Source of the DNA: Pseudanabaena sp. BC1403 | GTDB lineage: Bacteria > Cyanobacteriota > Cyanobacteriia > Pseudanabaenales > Pseudanabaenaceae | DNA length: 35,504 bases | NCBI RefSeq assembly: GCF_002914585.1 | Contig: NZ_PDDM01000039.1 | Coordinates: 1-35,504 of the forward strand | Direction of reading: 5' to 3' | Shown: in pieces, positions 18,751 to 27,337 of the stretch | How positions within the stretch are numbered: position 1 is the first letter of the stretch | Layout of the letters: each line of letters starts with the position of its first letter | The notes under the pieces: model-generated | What the model was told of the DNA's origin: nothing | The model's input: the letters and a program-made list of their open reading frames with translations, nothing else | Database searches by the model: none | Position numbers and translations under genes: made by a program

Positions 18751-19017
18751 GTGAGGAATGGAAGTTCTAAAATCTACGAGATTGTGGCTAAGTCTGGCAT
18801 TCCCCAGAACGATCCTTACATTGCGATTTTCTTGTCTAATGCCCAAGTTGCGGCAACAGTTGCCACTGCGCCAAATCTACTTCAAAGTGCCTTAGCCAAA
18901 GGCTTCGATGTTGGTATCCAAATGTTCCGCGACTTTCTGGCAACTCTGCGCGAGACTGCGGTTAAGGAACAGGAGGTGGCGATTAGTCAGGCGATTACCA
19001 AACAATATTTAAGCTAA
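18751..19017 (+). pseudogene. Gene fragment, possibly DUF6753-like
   Basis: 88-codon frame from a GTG with no clear ribosome-binding site, 13 bp after the AT-rich operon. It contains KIYEIVAKSGIPQNDPYIAI and a helical stretch with LLQSALAKGFDVGIQMFRD. Composition returns abruptly to the GC level of the host. It recalls the cyanobacterial DUF6753-type proteins in the x-x-G-I-x-x-N-D-P motif, but lacks the length of a full member. I read it as the 3' part of an older gene cut off when the helicase operon arrived. It could instead be an intact small gene. Confidence 0.4.
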
Positions 19018-19134
19018 TATTCGCAGCGATTTGTGACGTTGCGGGATTAGGGACGATCTCTATTTACCACAACAGAATCAAAATTGCTATATAAATGGTA
19101 AAGCGATCGCTACACTTATCCGTTCTTTCGGCTC

Positions 19135-19302
19135 ATGCCTGACAACATCGACTACCTCCAAGGCATCATCGAACGCATCACCTTTCACTCCGACGAGACA
19201 GGCTATACCGTAGCGCGGCTAAAAGTACCCAAGGCTCAAGACCTAATCACCGTAGTCGGTAACTTTGCCAATATCCAAGCAGGACAGACTCTTGCCCCTT
19301 AG
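19135..19302 (+). pseudogene. recD2: 5' fragment of recD2
   Basis: ATG, then codons for MPDNIDYLQGIIERITFHSD, the N-terminal OB-like segment typical of RecD2, up to QTLA at 19297. There the frame enters an IS and ends after one more residue with TAG (19300-19302). Removing the IS and one copy of the 9-bp duplication joins this frame exactly to the 3' part: 163 + 2042 = 2205 bp, 734 codons plus stop, the normal RecD2 length. As it stands it yields only a 55-aa peptide. Confidence 0.9.
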
Positions 19303-20598
19303 TGGTGCAGAAAAGTCTTGAAAGGGTTGACGCACATAGATTCTCATAATGAGACAAGAGATAGGGAAGGGGCAAAACATGAGATACTCAAGTTCCTCAA
19401 CAAAAGTTCTGATGCAAATACCCCACCTCTATCTTCAACTACAACAACAAATGCGTCAATGGATTAAGCCAAAAGATAAACGACATCTGCAAGGATTTGC
19501 TGAGGCAGTAGCCGCAATATTACAATCAGGAAGTGCAAGTCTGAGTCATTGGTTGCCCTATTTGAGCCATCGGGACTGCAAAGCAAGGAGCCAAATGGAA
19601 AGACTAAACTACTTTGTGCATAATCCGCGCATCATAGCTGAAACATTCTATAACCCATTGCTGAAGCACTTTCTGCAAGCATTTGCAGGAGCATCGTTAG
19701 AAGTGGCTCTAGATACGAGTATGCTATGGGATAAATTTTGTTTGATAGAAGTATGCTTGATTTGGGGAGGACGGTCGATTTGCTTGGCACAAGTAGTGCT
19801 GGAACATCGCAGCGCCACAGTTGGCTTTGAGGATTATCGTCCAGTATTAGAGCAAGTCCTTACCCTATTGCCACCGAAAAGCACGGTGACCTTACTTGCT
19901 GACCGAGGTTTTGAACATGGGGAATTAATCCGTTGGTTAAATCGAAATCGATGGTCTTGGGCAATTCGAGCAAAGACCGATCTGCAAGTGACTTTAGCCA
20001 CAGGTTCAACCAAGAGTGTGGAACAACTGATACCACCCTCAGAGCAAGCTTATCTATTCCCTGATGTTACGGTGCTGGGTGATATTAATTGTCACTTAGC
20101 TACGGCAAATCTAGCAATGGCTAACGGTTCATGGGCTGTACTTACCGCTATTTCGCCATCATTACAGACCTTTGCTCTTTATGGCAGACGCTTCGGTGGG
20201 ATTGAGCCTCATTTTAAGGATTACAAGTCTGGGGCTTTTGATATTGTTAGCTCTCATCTTCGTGATGCTCAAGCTCTCACTTGTTTATTTATGCTCCTTG
20301 CCACGGCTTCCTTGATTGCTTTGATTCTCGGTATGATGTTGGTGCGTTTGGGGCAAAGGGCTTGGATTGATTGGCATGATCATCGCGGTTTGAGTTTTCT
20401 GCAACTCGGTCTTCGTCAACTTCACAGCCTTCTTTACCAGCAGAAACTACTTCCTCAATTAGAGATTTTGCCTAAAAGTAACCCTCCTCCTGCCTGTGCT
20501 TCTATTGCCAAACGAGAAATGTTAGATTTTCGTATTGAATTTTCTCGTGTTACCACTGTCTCAAGATGAGACTCGCCTAAGTTTTCTGCACCACTAAG
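19298..20598 (+). mobile_element. IS4-family insertion sequence (1301 bp) inside recD2
   Basis: Perfect 17-bp terminal inverted repeats CTTAGTGGTGCAGAAAA (19298-19314; complement at 20582-20598), flanked by the direct repeat CTCTTGCCC (19289-19297 and 20599-20607), a 9-bp target-site duplication. It carries one intact transposase gene. Clean ends and duplication point to a recent insertion. Confidence 0.95.
19349..20569 (+). CDS. IS4-family transposase
   Basis: 406-aa DDE transposase. Candidate catalytic residues are D122 (ALDTSML), D185 (LLADRGFEHGELI) and E286 in YGRRFGGIEPHFKDYKSG, which fits the IS4 Y-R-E-K signature (Y-x2-R-x3-E-x6-K). The frame is intact and the element's ends are perfect, so it may still be active. 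An internal ATG (NMRYSS, residue 11) is an alternative start. It moves its own element by cut-and-paste. Confidence 0.92.
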   Translation: MRQEIGKGQNMRYSSSSTKVLMQIPHLYLQLQQQMRQWIKPKDKRHLQGFAEAVAAILQSGSASLSHWLPYLSHRDCKARSQMERLNYFVHNPRIIAETFYNPLLKHFLQAFAGASLEVALDTSMLWDKFCLIEVCLIWGGRSICLAQVVLEHRSATVGFEDYRPVLEQVLTLLPPKSTVTLLADRGFEHGELIRWLNRNRWSWAIRAKTDLQVTLATGSTKSVEQLIPPSEQAYLFPDVTVLGDINCHLATANLAMANGSWAVLTAISPSLQTFALYGRRFGGIEPHFKDYKSGAFDIVSSHLRDAQALTCLFMLLATASLIALILGMMLVRLGQRAWIDWHDHRGLSFLQLGLRQLHSLLYQQKLLPQLEILPKSNPPPACASIAKREMLDFRIEFSRVTTVSR

Positions 20599-20607
20599 CT
20601 CTTGCCC

Positions 20608-22649
20608 TAGAAGGCACATGGCGATCGCATCCTAAATTTGGCGACCAATTCCAAGTCACGCGATACCGTGAAACTAAACCCGCCACGATTACAGGAATTG
20701 AGAAATATCTTGGCAGTGGTCTGATTAAAGGCGTGGGACCAGTCACCGCTAAACGTATCGTCGCTCATTTTGGCTTGGATACCCTTGACATCATTGAACA
20801 TGAGATTGACCGCCTGATTGAAGTTCCTGGCATTGCCAAGAAACGGGTGAAGATGATCAAAACTGCTTGGGAAACTCAAAAGGCAATTAAGGAGGTCATG
20901 GTATTTCTGCAAGGACATGGAGTATCCACCACCTATGCAGTCAAGATTTTCAAGCATTATGGTAATGATTCCATTCAGACCGTTTCCGAAAATCCTTATC
21001 AACTGGCGACGGATATCTATGGCATTGGTTTCTTTACTGCCGATCAGATTGCTCGGAATATTGGTATTGAAGTTAGTTCTGAGTTTCGCAGCATTGCGGG
21101 TATCTTCCATTGTTTAGGGGAAGCTGCTGAAGATGGTCATTGCTATTTACCGCGCCCTGAACTAGAAGAGAAAGCGATCAAACTGCTCGCTCTCGAAGAC
21201 TATCAGCCAGATCCTGAAACTATCTCTAAGATTGTTCTAAGTCTCTCCATCAACGATCGCTTGGTGATGCAAGGCTTAGAAGGAGAGTTCATCTGCTATA
21301 AACCCACTTACTTCCATACCGAACAAAATCTTGCTGAACGGGTTTATCAACTATTGCAACGCAAACACAATCCAGATCCTGAACGGGTCAAAGCTTGGAT
21401 TGAGCGCTACACCACCCAAAGAAATATCCAACTCTCGCCCAAACAACGCGAAGCCGTGGAGATGGCAGCAACTTCATCGGTGTTAATTCTCACAGGCGGA
21501 CCAGGGACAGGGAAGACTACCACCACCCGCACGATTGTCGCGCTCTGGAAAGCGATGGGTAAGGAGATTGCTCTCGCTTCACCGACGGGTCGGGCGGCTC
21601 AACGATTACAGGAAGTCACGGGTTGTGAGGCTAAGACAATTCACCGTTTTCTAGAGTTTGACCCAAAATCAATGGGCTTTAAACGCAATCAGGACTATCC
21701 TCTGACCGCTCAGGCGATCGGTATTGATGAAGCATCGATGCTGGATCTGTTTCTAGCTTTTTCTCTGGTGAAGGCGATTCCCTTGGGCGCTCAACTGCTT
21801 CTTGTCGGCGATACCGATCAACTTCCCAGTGTTGGTGCGGGCAATGTTCTCAAAGATTTGATTGATTCTCAGCAAGTCCCTGTGATTACGCTCACTGAGG
21901 TATTTCGGCAAGCTCAAGCAAGTCAAATTATCCAGAATGCTCACCACATCAATACGGGTAAGTTTCCAAACATGGAAAAAGTCTCTAATCAGCCCCAATC
22001 CGATTGCCTCTGGCTGGAAATGCCGAATGCTGAAGCTGGTCAGCAGGGTATTTGTGACATTATTACGGAGTTGTTACCGAGTCTGGGCTTTGACCCTCAG
22101 CAAGATATGCAAGTTCTCTGTCCGATGACTAGAGGTGATGTGGGTACGCGCAATCTCAATGTTGTCTTGCAACAATTACTCAATCCTCCTGATGCGATAA
22201 AGCCCGAAATTAAGTACGGCAACACGATCTTTCGTTTGGGCGATCGCATTATGCAGCAGGTGAATGACTATAATCGTGAGGTTTTTAATGGTGACATTGG
22301 CACGATTACGGGTGTCGATTTGGAGGAGCGTGAAGTTACGGTGGTATTTGGCGATCGGCAAGTGGTCTATGATTATGCCGATCTTAATGAGATTGCTCTC
22401 GCGAGAGCGACGACGATTCATAAGGCACAGGGCAGCGAATATCCTGTGGTAATCATGCCTCTGTTTATGCAGCATTTTCTGATGCTTTCTCGTAATCTTT
22501 TCTACACTGGACTGACTCGTGCGCGAAAGCTTGCCATTATTGTCGGGGAGTCTAAGGCGATCGGGCTGGCTGTCAGACAAGTCAGCGATCGGCAGAGATA
22601 TACTTATCTAGCGAAACGGTTAGCGAAGTTTGCAGATTCTCAATCCTAA
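20608..22649 (+). pseudogene. recD2: 3' part of recD2 (helicase domains)
   Basis: Continuation of the IS-split gene, open from the IS edge (LEGTWRSHPKFGDQFQVTRY) to TAA at 22649. It has helix-hairpin-helix motifs (GLIKGVGPVTAKRIVAHFG; VPGIAKKRVKMI; GIGFFTADQIA), the SF1 Walker A GGPGTGKTTTT, GIDEASMLDLF (motif II), GDTDQLPSVG (motif III) and TTIHKAQGSEYP near the end. RecD2 is a 5'-3' DNA helicase acting outside RecBC. Translation could restart at an internal GTG such as 20733 to give ~638 residues retaining the motor but lacking the first ~95 residues. Whether that product is made or active is unknown. Confidence 0.9.
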
Positions 22650-22779
22650 GTTACGCCTCTAGGAAGCTTTTCAGACTCATTGAATCACAAAATTTACTAA
22701 AAGCAGAAAATCTAACCCAGCTAACTTTCTTGTCTTATGAGTCCTATTTGCTTTCCAAAAAGTCTAAAACATTACCGAT

Positions 22780-22851
22780 TTATTGCACTAAAATAAATCC
22801 CAGATTCTGCCCAATTTGTTGCTCCTGAGGAGAAAGTGCAAACTCGATAAT
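22780..22851 (-). pseudogene. 3' remnant of a pstS-like gene
   Basis: The minus-strand frame reads IEFALSPQEQQIGQNLGFIL then VQ and TAA. The intact pstS-like gene at 31075-32049 ends IEFALSPQGQQIGQNLGFIS then VQ. The DNA match is strong across about 70 bp and stops sharply. Only the last ~24 codons survive, so a second phosphate-binding-protein gene, or a copy of this one, was once here. Confidence 0.8.
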
Positions 22852-23031
22852 GGGCGATATGCAGATTTACTAGAAAGAATGGGTGACATGATCAGTGATC
22901 GGATGATTAATGACGACTCGATTGCAAGAATGGATAAGCGGGTGGCAACTAACTAACTTGCTTAAGGCTGCAAATCTGAGCGATATTGGTATAGATTTGG
23001 ATGCCTTACTGGGCAAAAAAACTAACGAATC
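22852..23031 (+). other. Possible coding remnant interrupted by the IS256-family element
   Basis: A plus-strand frame reads RYADLLERMGDMISDRMIND onward. After a short tandem repeat (ACTAACTAAC, 22948-22957, which shifts frame by 4 bases) it continues NLLKAANLSDIGIDLDALLG to the IS edge at 23031. Past the IS (from 24368) the frame resumes with SPSHLEAIAVRKRRS. It looks like a small helical protein, unrecognised, with no secure start. The remainder of 22650-22779 shows nothing I can identify. Confidence 0.35.
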
Positions 23032-24359
23032 GAGAGTGTAAAGTAATCTGTGTAAAGTCTGGGAAGTATACAGAGAGATAATCAAGACACACAATTACTG
23101 ACACCAAAAAAGATGAATATTCGTAAAGAACTACTCGATGAATTGCTGCAAGAATGTAAAACTCCACCCGACCTATTCGGAGAAGGAGGAATTCTGAAGC
23201 AACTGACGACTGCATTGGTAGAGAGAGCATTAGAAGCAGAACTATCCACGCATCTGGGCTACGGCAAGCATGAAAGTAGACCAGAAGGACAAACCAACAG
23301 TCGCAATGGCTATAGCCAGAGAACTATTCAAGGAGACTTTGGAGTAGCAGAGATAACCATCCCCCGCGATCGCCAAGGCGAGTTTGAACCGCATCTGGTA
23401 AAGAAAGGACAAAGCCGCTTGTCAGGACTAGATGAAAAGATGATTGCCCTGTATGCCAGAGGGATGAGTGTCAGAGATATCCAAGCCCAGTTGCAAGAAA
23501 TGTATGGAGTCGAAGTATCACCAACGCTCATTTCCAATGTCACTAATGCCATAATCGATGAGGTGAAGCAATGGCAAAACCGTCCCCTCGATGCGGTTTA
23601 TCCAATCGTATTTCTGGACTGTTTAGTGATCAAAGTTCGAGACAATGGCAGGGTAATTAATAAGTCCCTGTACTTTGCCTTAGCGGTAAACATGGACGGG
23701 TACAAGGAATTATTGGGTATGTGGATTTCTCGATTGGGAGGGTGCAAAGTTCTGGTTGTCGGTACTCACCGAAATTCACAACCGTGGAGTCAAAGATATT
23801 TTGATTGCTTGCGTTGATGGTTTAACTGGTTTTCCTAATGCTATCGAAACTGTGTTTCCCAAAACTCAGGTACAGTTATGTATTGTTCACATGGTGCGTA
23901 ACTCGGTCGCTTTTGTCCCTTGGCAACAGCGTAAGCAAGTTTGTGCAGATCTCAAGGCAATTTATGCCGCTGCGACGGAATCAGAAGCAGAGTTTAACCT
24001 GGAGTTGTTTGCTGAAAAATGGGACAAGCAATATCCGTCGATCTCTAAGTCTTGGCGCAGTCATTGGGCAAATATTATTCCCTTCTTTGCTTTCCCGCCT
24101 GAGATTCGCAGGGCGATTTATACCACCAATGCCATTGAGTCAATGAATAGCAGTTTGCGGAAGGTGATTAAGTCTCAACAGATTTTTCCATCTGATGAGG
24201 CTGCTTTCAAACTGGTCTATTTGGCGATGCGGAATATCTCCAAGAAATGGACAATGCCGATTCGTGATTGGAAACCTGCTCTTAATCGATTTGCCATCCT
24301 TTTCGAGGATCGCCTCTCACTCTAGTTTCTAGATTTTACACACTTTGCTTGACAGTCTC
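23032..24359 (+). mobile_element. IS256-family insertion sequence (1328 bp)
   Basis: Ends are imperfect inverted repeats of about 31 bp (GAGAGTGTAAAGTAATCTGT at the left; GAGACTGTCAAGCAAAGTGT on the opposite strand at the right). The flanking direct repeat is AACGAATC (23024-23031 and 24360-24367), an 8-bp target duplication as expected for IS256 relatives. The single transposase gene is frameshifted. Confidence 0.92.
23113..24325 (+). pseudogene. IS256-family (mutator-type) transposase, frameshifted
   Basis: Two frames together form one transposase of about 403 aa. The first (23113 to about 23738) covers the N-terminal region, including [15 protein letters not shown] and [20 protein letters not shown], and the first catalytic region [12 protein letters not shown]. 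The second (from about 23739) has [29 protein letters not shown] with the second Asp, and TTNAIESMNSSLRK with the Glu. The break lies in TTGGGAGGG at about 23736-23738; removing one G restores the family sequence ISRLEGAKFW. It is therefore either a one-base insertion that inactivated the element or a sequencing error. Confidence 0.9.
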
Positions 24360-24383
24360 AACGAATCCCCATCACATTTAGAA

Positions 24384-24417
24384 GCGATCGCTGTCCGCAA
24401 ACGGCGATCGTTTTTTT
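24384..24417 (+). terminator. Rho-independent terminator-like hairpin
   Basis: GCGATCGC and GGCGATCG arms around an 11-base loop, followed by seven T residues. It lies just past the IS256-family element and would end plus-strand transcripts. It overlaps HIP1-type sequence, so some of the symmetry may be incidental. Confidence 0.55.
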
Positions 24418-24496
24418 ATTCAGTGAAAAATCTAACCAGTTGCAAGATCGAATATCCTGCGATCGGTCCAATGATTACCGTGACCAGAAAATCTTG
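24416..24496 (-). pseudogene. C-terminal remnant of a small membrane protein
   Basis: Minus-strand frame ending TAA at 24416-24418: DFLVTVIIGPIAGYSILQLV then RFFTE. The core GPIAGYSI(L/M)Q is shared with the degenerate gene at 26110-26328, which reads AMAIAGPIAGYSIMQII. It lies immediately downstream of the DUF4157 gene with no start of its own, so it is likely a leftover. Confidence 0.5.
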
Positions 24497-25837
24497 CTAT
24501 TCCTCTTCGTCATCGTCACTATCAATTACCTGCCAAAATCTTCCTACATCCGTAGTGTGATCTGCCACCGCTTCAATCAGCAGTTTCTCCGTGGGGAATA
24601 GGTAGAAACACCCCGATTCTCCTCCCGTGCCAACCATCCCACCTCCCATATCAAACCTCCAATAATCAAACTCTGTATCTTCCCCGCCCCACATACCTTC
24701 GTCCTTCACACCTACCTCTATGTCGCCCTCCTCGATTGCTCTTTCAAACGTTGGATCGTATAATTCACCATCATTATTGCGCAGGTAGACGTGCATCTCA
24801 AACCTCCAATAGTTCTCTATCCCTCCCGTATTCCCATTCCTCGTCCCTTCAGGTATTATTCCTCCTGCTACTAACACATAGCCAGACACTGTACATAACT
24901 CCCACCCGGAAATTCTTTGCTTCACCTCATTGCATATATTTATACACTCCCAGTCCTCACTGTAATTAGCACCTGTCCAACCTTTCTCCTCCTTAACCTC
25001 TCTGACTATTTTCTGTATGGTCTTCGGGCTTTCATCTTCATTCATCATCCGTTTTATTTTATTGGCATCTTGCTGCACCACATGAGTCAACTCATGAGCA
25101 ATCAATTCCTGCCCAGATTTACTGTTTGGGTTATATTCCCCTTGCCTAAAAAATACATCTTGACCTGTTGTAAATGCTTTTGCCTGAATTGACTTATTTA
25201 ATTGGTCAGACTGTGAATCTGTATGTACCGTCACATTACTAAAGTCTGCTGCCATCGCTTGTCCCATTGACCGTTGCAGTTTTTTATCTAGGGACTGACC
25301 ACGCCCCCTTGCACTTTGAATTGATGACTCTAAATCCGATGATGCTTCTCCTTTAGCAATATCTTTCCGTCTTTGCAATCTTTGCAATAAAGGCTTCCTT
25401 TGTAATTTTTGCCTTTCTCCCAATTCTTGTTCTTCCCCCAATTCTTGGCGTTGAATTGGTGGATCTTGAATGGATGAATTGACTGATGGATTATTGGGAG
25501 AATTAATTTGATGAACAACCCTTGCCGCAGTCACATCTGCTTCTTTTTCATACTTATCGTTTGGTTCACCAATATTCAATTTAGCTTGGATCTCCCTTAA
25601 GCTTGCGATCGCCCTCAAGGGTTCTTTGGGTTTTGCTTGAATGCGTGTATCAGACGACTGCGTGCTGGGTTGATTGATTAGTTTTTCTTGAATATTTTCA
25701 GAATATCTATATTGAGGAGGGGGGGCGGATTCATCCGTCTGTGGTGGGGCAAAGGCTCTAGTTTGGAAAAACGAAGTTGTGGGTTTTACTGAAGCTGTAG
25801 ATTGGGTAGGCTTTTTTTCAAAATCTGACGTAAACAT
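24497..25837 (-). CDS. DUF4157 (eCIS-core) protein with a possible papain-like C-terminal domain
   Basis: 446 aa. After a disordered proline/serine-rich start (1-70) comes GEPNDKYEKEADVTAARVV (about 91-110), then a low-complexity Q/E/R stretch. The DUF4157 domain (about 172-262) includes LDKKLQRSMG, FSNVTVHTDSQSDQLN, AFTTGQDVFF and the HELTH zinc-metalloprotease-like motif (248-252). DUF4157 marks cargo of extracellular contractile injection systems and related toxins. In the unassigned C-terminal part, C298 or C302, H349 (FEMHVYLRNNDG) and D361 (LYDPTF) are spaced like a Cys-His-Asp papain or deamidase triad; this is inference. It ends in acidic DSDDDEEE. No injection-system genes are in the window. 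No signal peptide. Confidence 0.75.
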   Translation of the reverse strand: MFTSDFEKKPTQSTASVKPTTSFFQTRAFAPPQTDESAPPPQYRYSENIQEKLINQPSTQSSDTRIQAKPKEPLRAIASLREIQAKLNIGEPNDKYEKEADVTAARVVHQINSPNNPSVNSSIQDPPIQRQELGEEQELGERQKLQRKPLLQRLQRRKDIAKGEASSDLESSIQSARGRGQSLDKKLQRSMGQAMAADFSNVTVHTDSQSDQLNKSIQAKAFTTGQDVFFRQGEYNPNSKSGQELIAHELTHVVQQDANKIKRMMNEDESPKTIQKIVREVKEEKGWTGANYSEDWECINICNEVKQRISGWELCTVSGYVLVAGGIIPEGTRNGNTGGIENYWRFEMHVYLRNNDGELYDPTFERAIEEGDIEVGVKDEGMWGGEDTEFDYWRFDMGGGMVGTGGESGCFYLFPTEKLLIEAVADHTTDVGRFWQVIDSDDDEEE

Positions 25838-26109
25838 GTTAGTAACCCATAAATTTACTTACTCAATACTTCAGTTATTTAAATCCCACAATTGTGAGTA
25901 ACACTGCCTGACAATGCCGATTGTCTTGTTGAAAAATTCCCGATGTATTGCGAAACATTATATCAGCAAAATATTTGGTAAAGGTGTTATTTATAAATTA
26001 TTTGCAAAGTATTTATAAGCTTGCGATCGCGACTAGGATCGCTAACCGTTACAATCCACTGTAAATATTTACACCCTTTAAACGTGGAAATGCTGATTTC
26101 AATTTTCCA
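25838..26109. other. Intergenic region upstream of the DUF4157 gene
   Basis: AT-rich stretch containing scattered GATCGC-type palindromes. Presumably it holds the promoter of the minus-strand DUF4157 gene. No gene, strong promoter or terminator could be singled out. Confidence 0.4.
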
Positions 26110-26328
26110 CTAGAACCGCGATCGCCTATCCATAAAACTAATAAACAGTGGAATTATCTGCATAATCGAATAACCAGCGATCGGACCAGCGATCGCCATC
26201 GCCACGAATCAAGGAAATATCTGCCAGATGCAATATGCCATAGTCAATAAAGCGATGATCGCAGGGATGAAAAATAATAGGCGTAGGTATCTGAGCCGAG
26301 ATTTTGGTTTTGCAGACTTTAGTTCCAT
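26110..26328 (-). pseudogene. Small membrane-protein gene with an in-frame TGA
   Basis: ATG at 26326-26328 starts a basic N-terminus (MELKSAKPKSRLRYLRLL) followed by a hydrophobic helix (FFIPAIIALLTMAYCIWQI). TGA at 26209-26211 stops it after 39 residues. The same frame then runs on through a second hydrophobic helix (FVAMAIAGPIAGYSIMQIIP) to TAG at 26110-26112, 73 codons in all. The part after TGA matches the remnant at 24416-24496. Most likely this was a two-helix membrane protein that acquired a nonsense mutation; a genuine 39-aa single-helix protein is the alternative. Confidence 0.5.
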
Positions 26329-26401
26329 GATTGAATTGTTCTAGTGAAAAATTGGGATAGTAGGTTTTCCTACTGGTATCGATAAGGATCTGAATTAAAT
26401 C

Positions 26402-26435
26402 AAAAGCACCCTAGTCAATTTGGTTAGGGTGCTTT
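26402..26435 (-). terminator. Rho-independent terminator of the SDR gene
   Basis: Arms AAAGCACCCTA and TAGGGTGCTTT around an 11-13-base loop, 30 bp past the stop of the minus-strand SDR gene, followed by TTTTGATTT on that strand. Near-symmetric, so it may also stop plus-strand transcripts. Confidence 0.7.
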
Positions 26436-26464
26436 GTCATAGGGGTTTGGGAAACTAGTGTCTT

Positions 26465-27238
26465 CTATTGGACACTTAATCCACCGTCTATGACAATACT
26501 TTGCCCCATAATGTATGAAGCAGAATCAGAACAAAGCCAAAGTACAGTCTCGGCAACTTCTTCAGCAGTCCCTAGACGACCCGAAGGTTGTTTAGCAATC
26601 ATTGCCATTTCCAGTGCATTGCTACCTCCATCACGATGCATTCCCCTTTCCAGCATTGGAGTACGAATATAACCAGGACAAACCGCATTAATCCGAATCC
26701 CAGTTTGAGCATATTCAAGAGCAGCCGTTCTTGTAAGTCCCAAAATTCCATGCTTACTGGCAGCATAAGCACAATGCCCAGCATGAGCAATTAATCCAGC
26801 CGTAGAAGCAGTATTAACGATTATCCCCTTGCCCTGAGACTGCATCTGAAGTAGCTCATACTTCATACAAAGCCATACGCCCTTAAGGTTAATAGAAATA
26901 ATGCGCTCCCAATCATCTTCGAGAGATTCAGCCGTTAAAGCTTTAGTTTGAGAACTAACTCCAGCATTATTGAAAGCACAGTCTAAATGACCGAATGTAC
27001 TGAAAATAGAAGTAATGAGTGATTCTACGGATTGAGTTTGAGACACATCTGTATAAATGAACTTAGCCTTACCACCGTTTTCTTGAATAATACGAATCGT
27101 CTCATCACCACCAATAGAATCTATATCTGCAATAACAACTTGCGCTCCTTCTTTAGCAAAAGCGATCGCCGTGGCTCTCCCAATACCTGAACTCCCACCC
27201 GTAACTAAAACAATTTGGTCATCAAATTTTCTATTCAT
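26465..27238 (-). CDS. Short-chain dehydrogenase/reductase (SDR)
   Basis: 257-aa classical SDR oxidoreductase of the glucose/3-ketoacyl reductase type. Seen in order: nucleotide-binding GGSSGIGRATA near residue 15, an acidic residue after the second strand (VIADIDS), suggesting preference for NAD over NADP, NNAGVSS near 90, the catalytic Ser in NTASTAGL, YAASKHG with the catalytic Tyr and Lys near 156-160, and PGYIRTPM. Length and C-terminus (SIVIDGGLSVQ) are complete. Substrate cannot be read from sequence. It has its own terminator and stands alone. Confidence 0.92.
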   Translation of the reverse strand: MNRKFDDQIVLVTGGSSGIGRATAIAFAKEGAQVVIADIDSIGGDETIRIIQENGGKAKFIYTDVSQTQSVESLITSIFSTFGHLDCAFNNAGVSSQTKALTAESLEDDWERIISINLKGVWLCMKYELLQMQSQGKGIIVNTASTAGLIAHAGHCAYAASKHGILGLTRTAALEYAQTGIRINAVCPGYIRTPMLERGMHRDGGSNALEMAMIAKQPSGRLGTAEEVAETVLWLCSDSASYIMGQSIVIDGGLSVQ

Positions 27239-27337
27239 AGATTTATAACAAGTAAAGTAGGGTTCAGTGCGTAGATCTTAATATGTTCTGCTAGAGTGTA
27301 ACCTTAACGTAATCAGATAAAAGTCGATCACTACCCT

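Noticed and set aside
23700-23820. Programmed frameshift in the IS256-family transposase
   Set aside because: IS256 relatives normally use a single frame, and the site (TTGGGAGGG) is not a typical A-rich slippery sequence; mutation or sequencing error is simpler.
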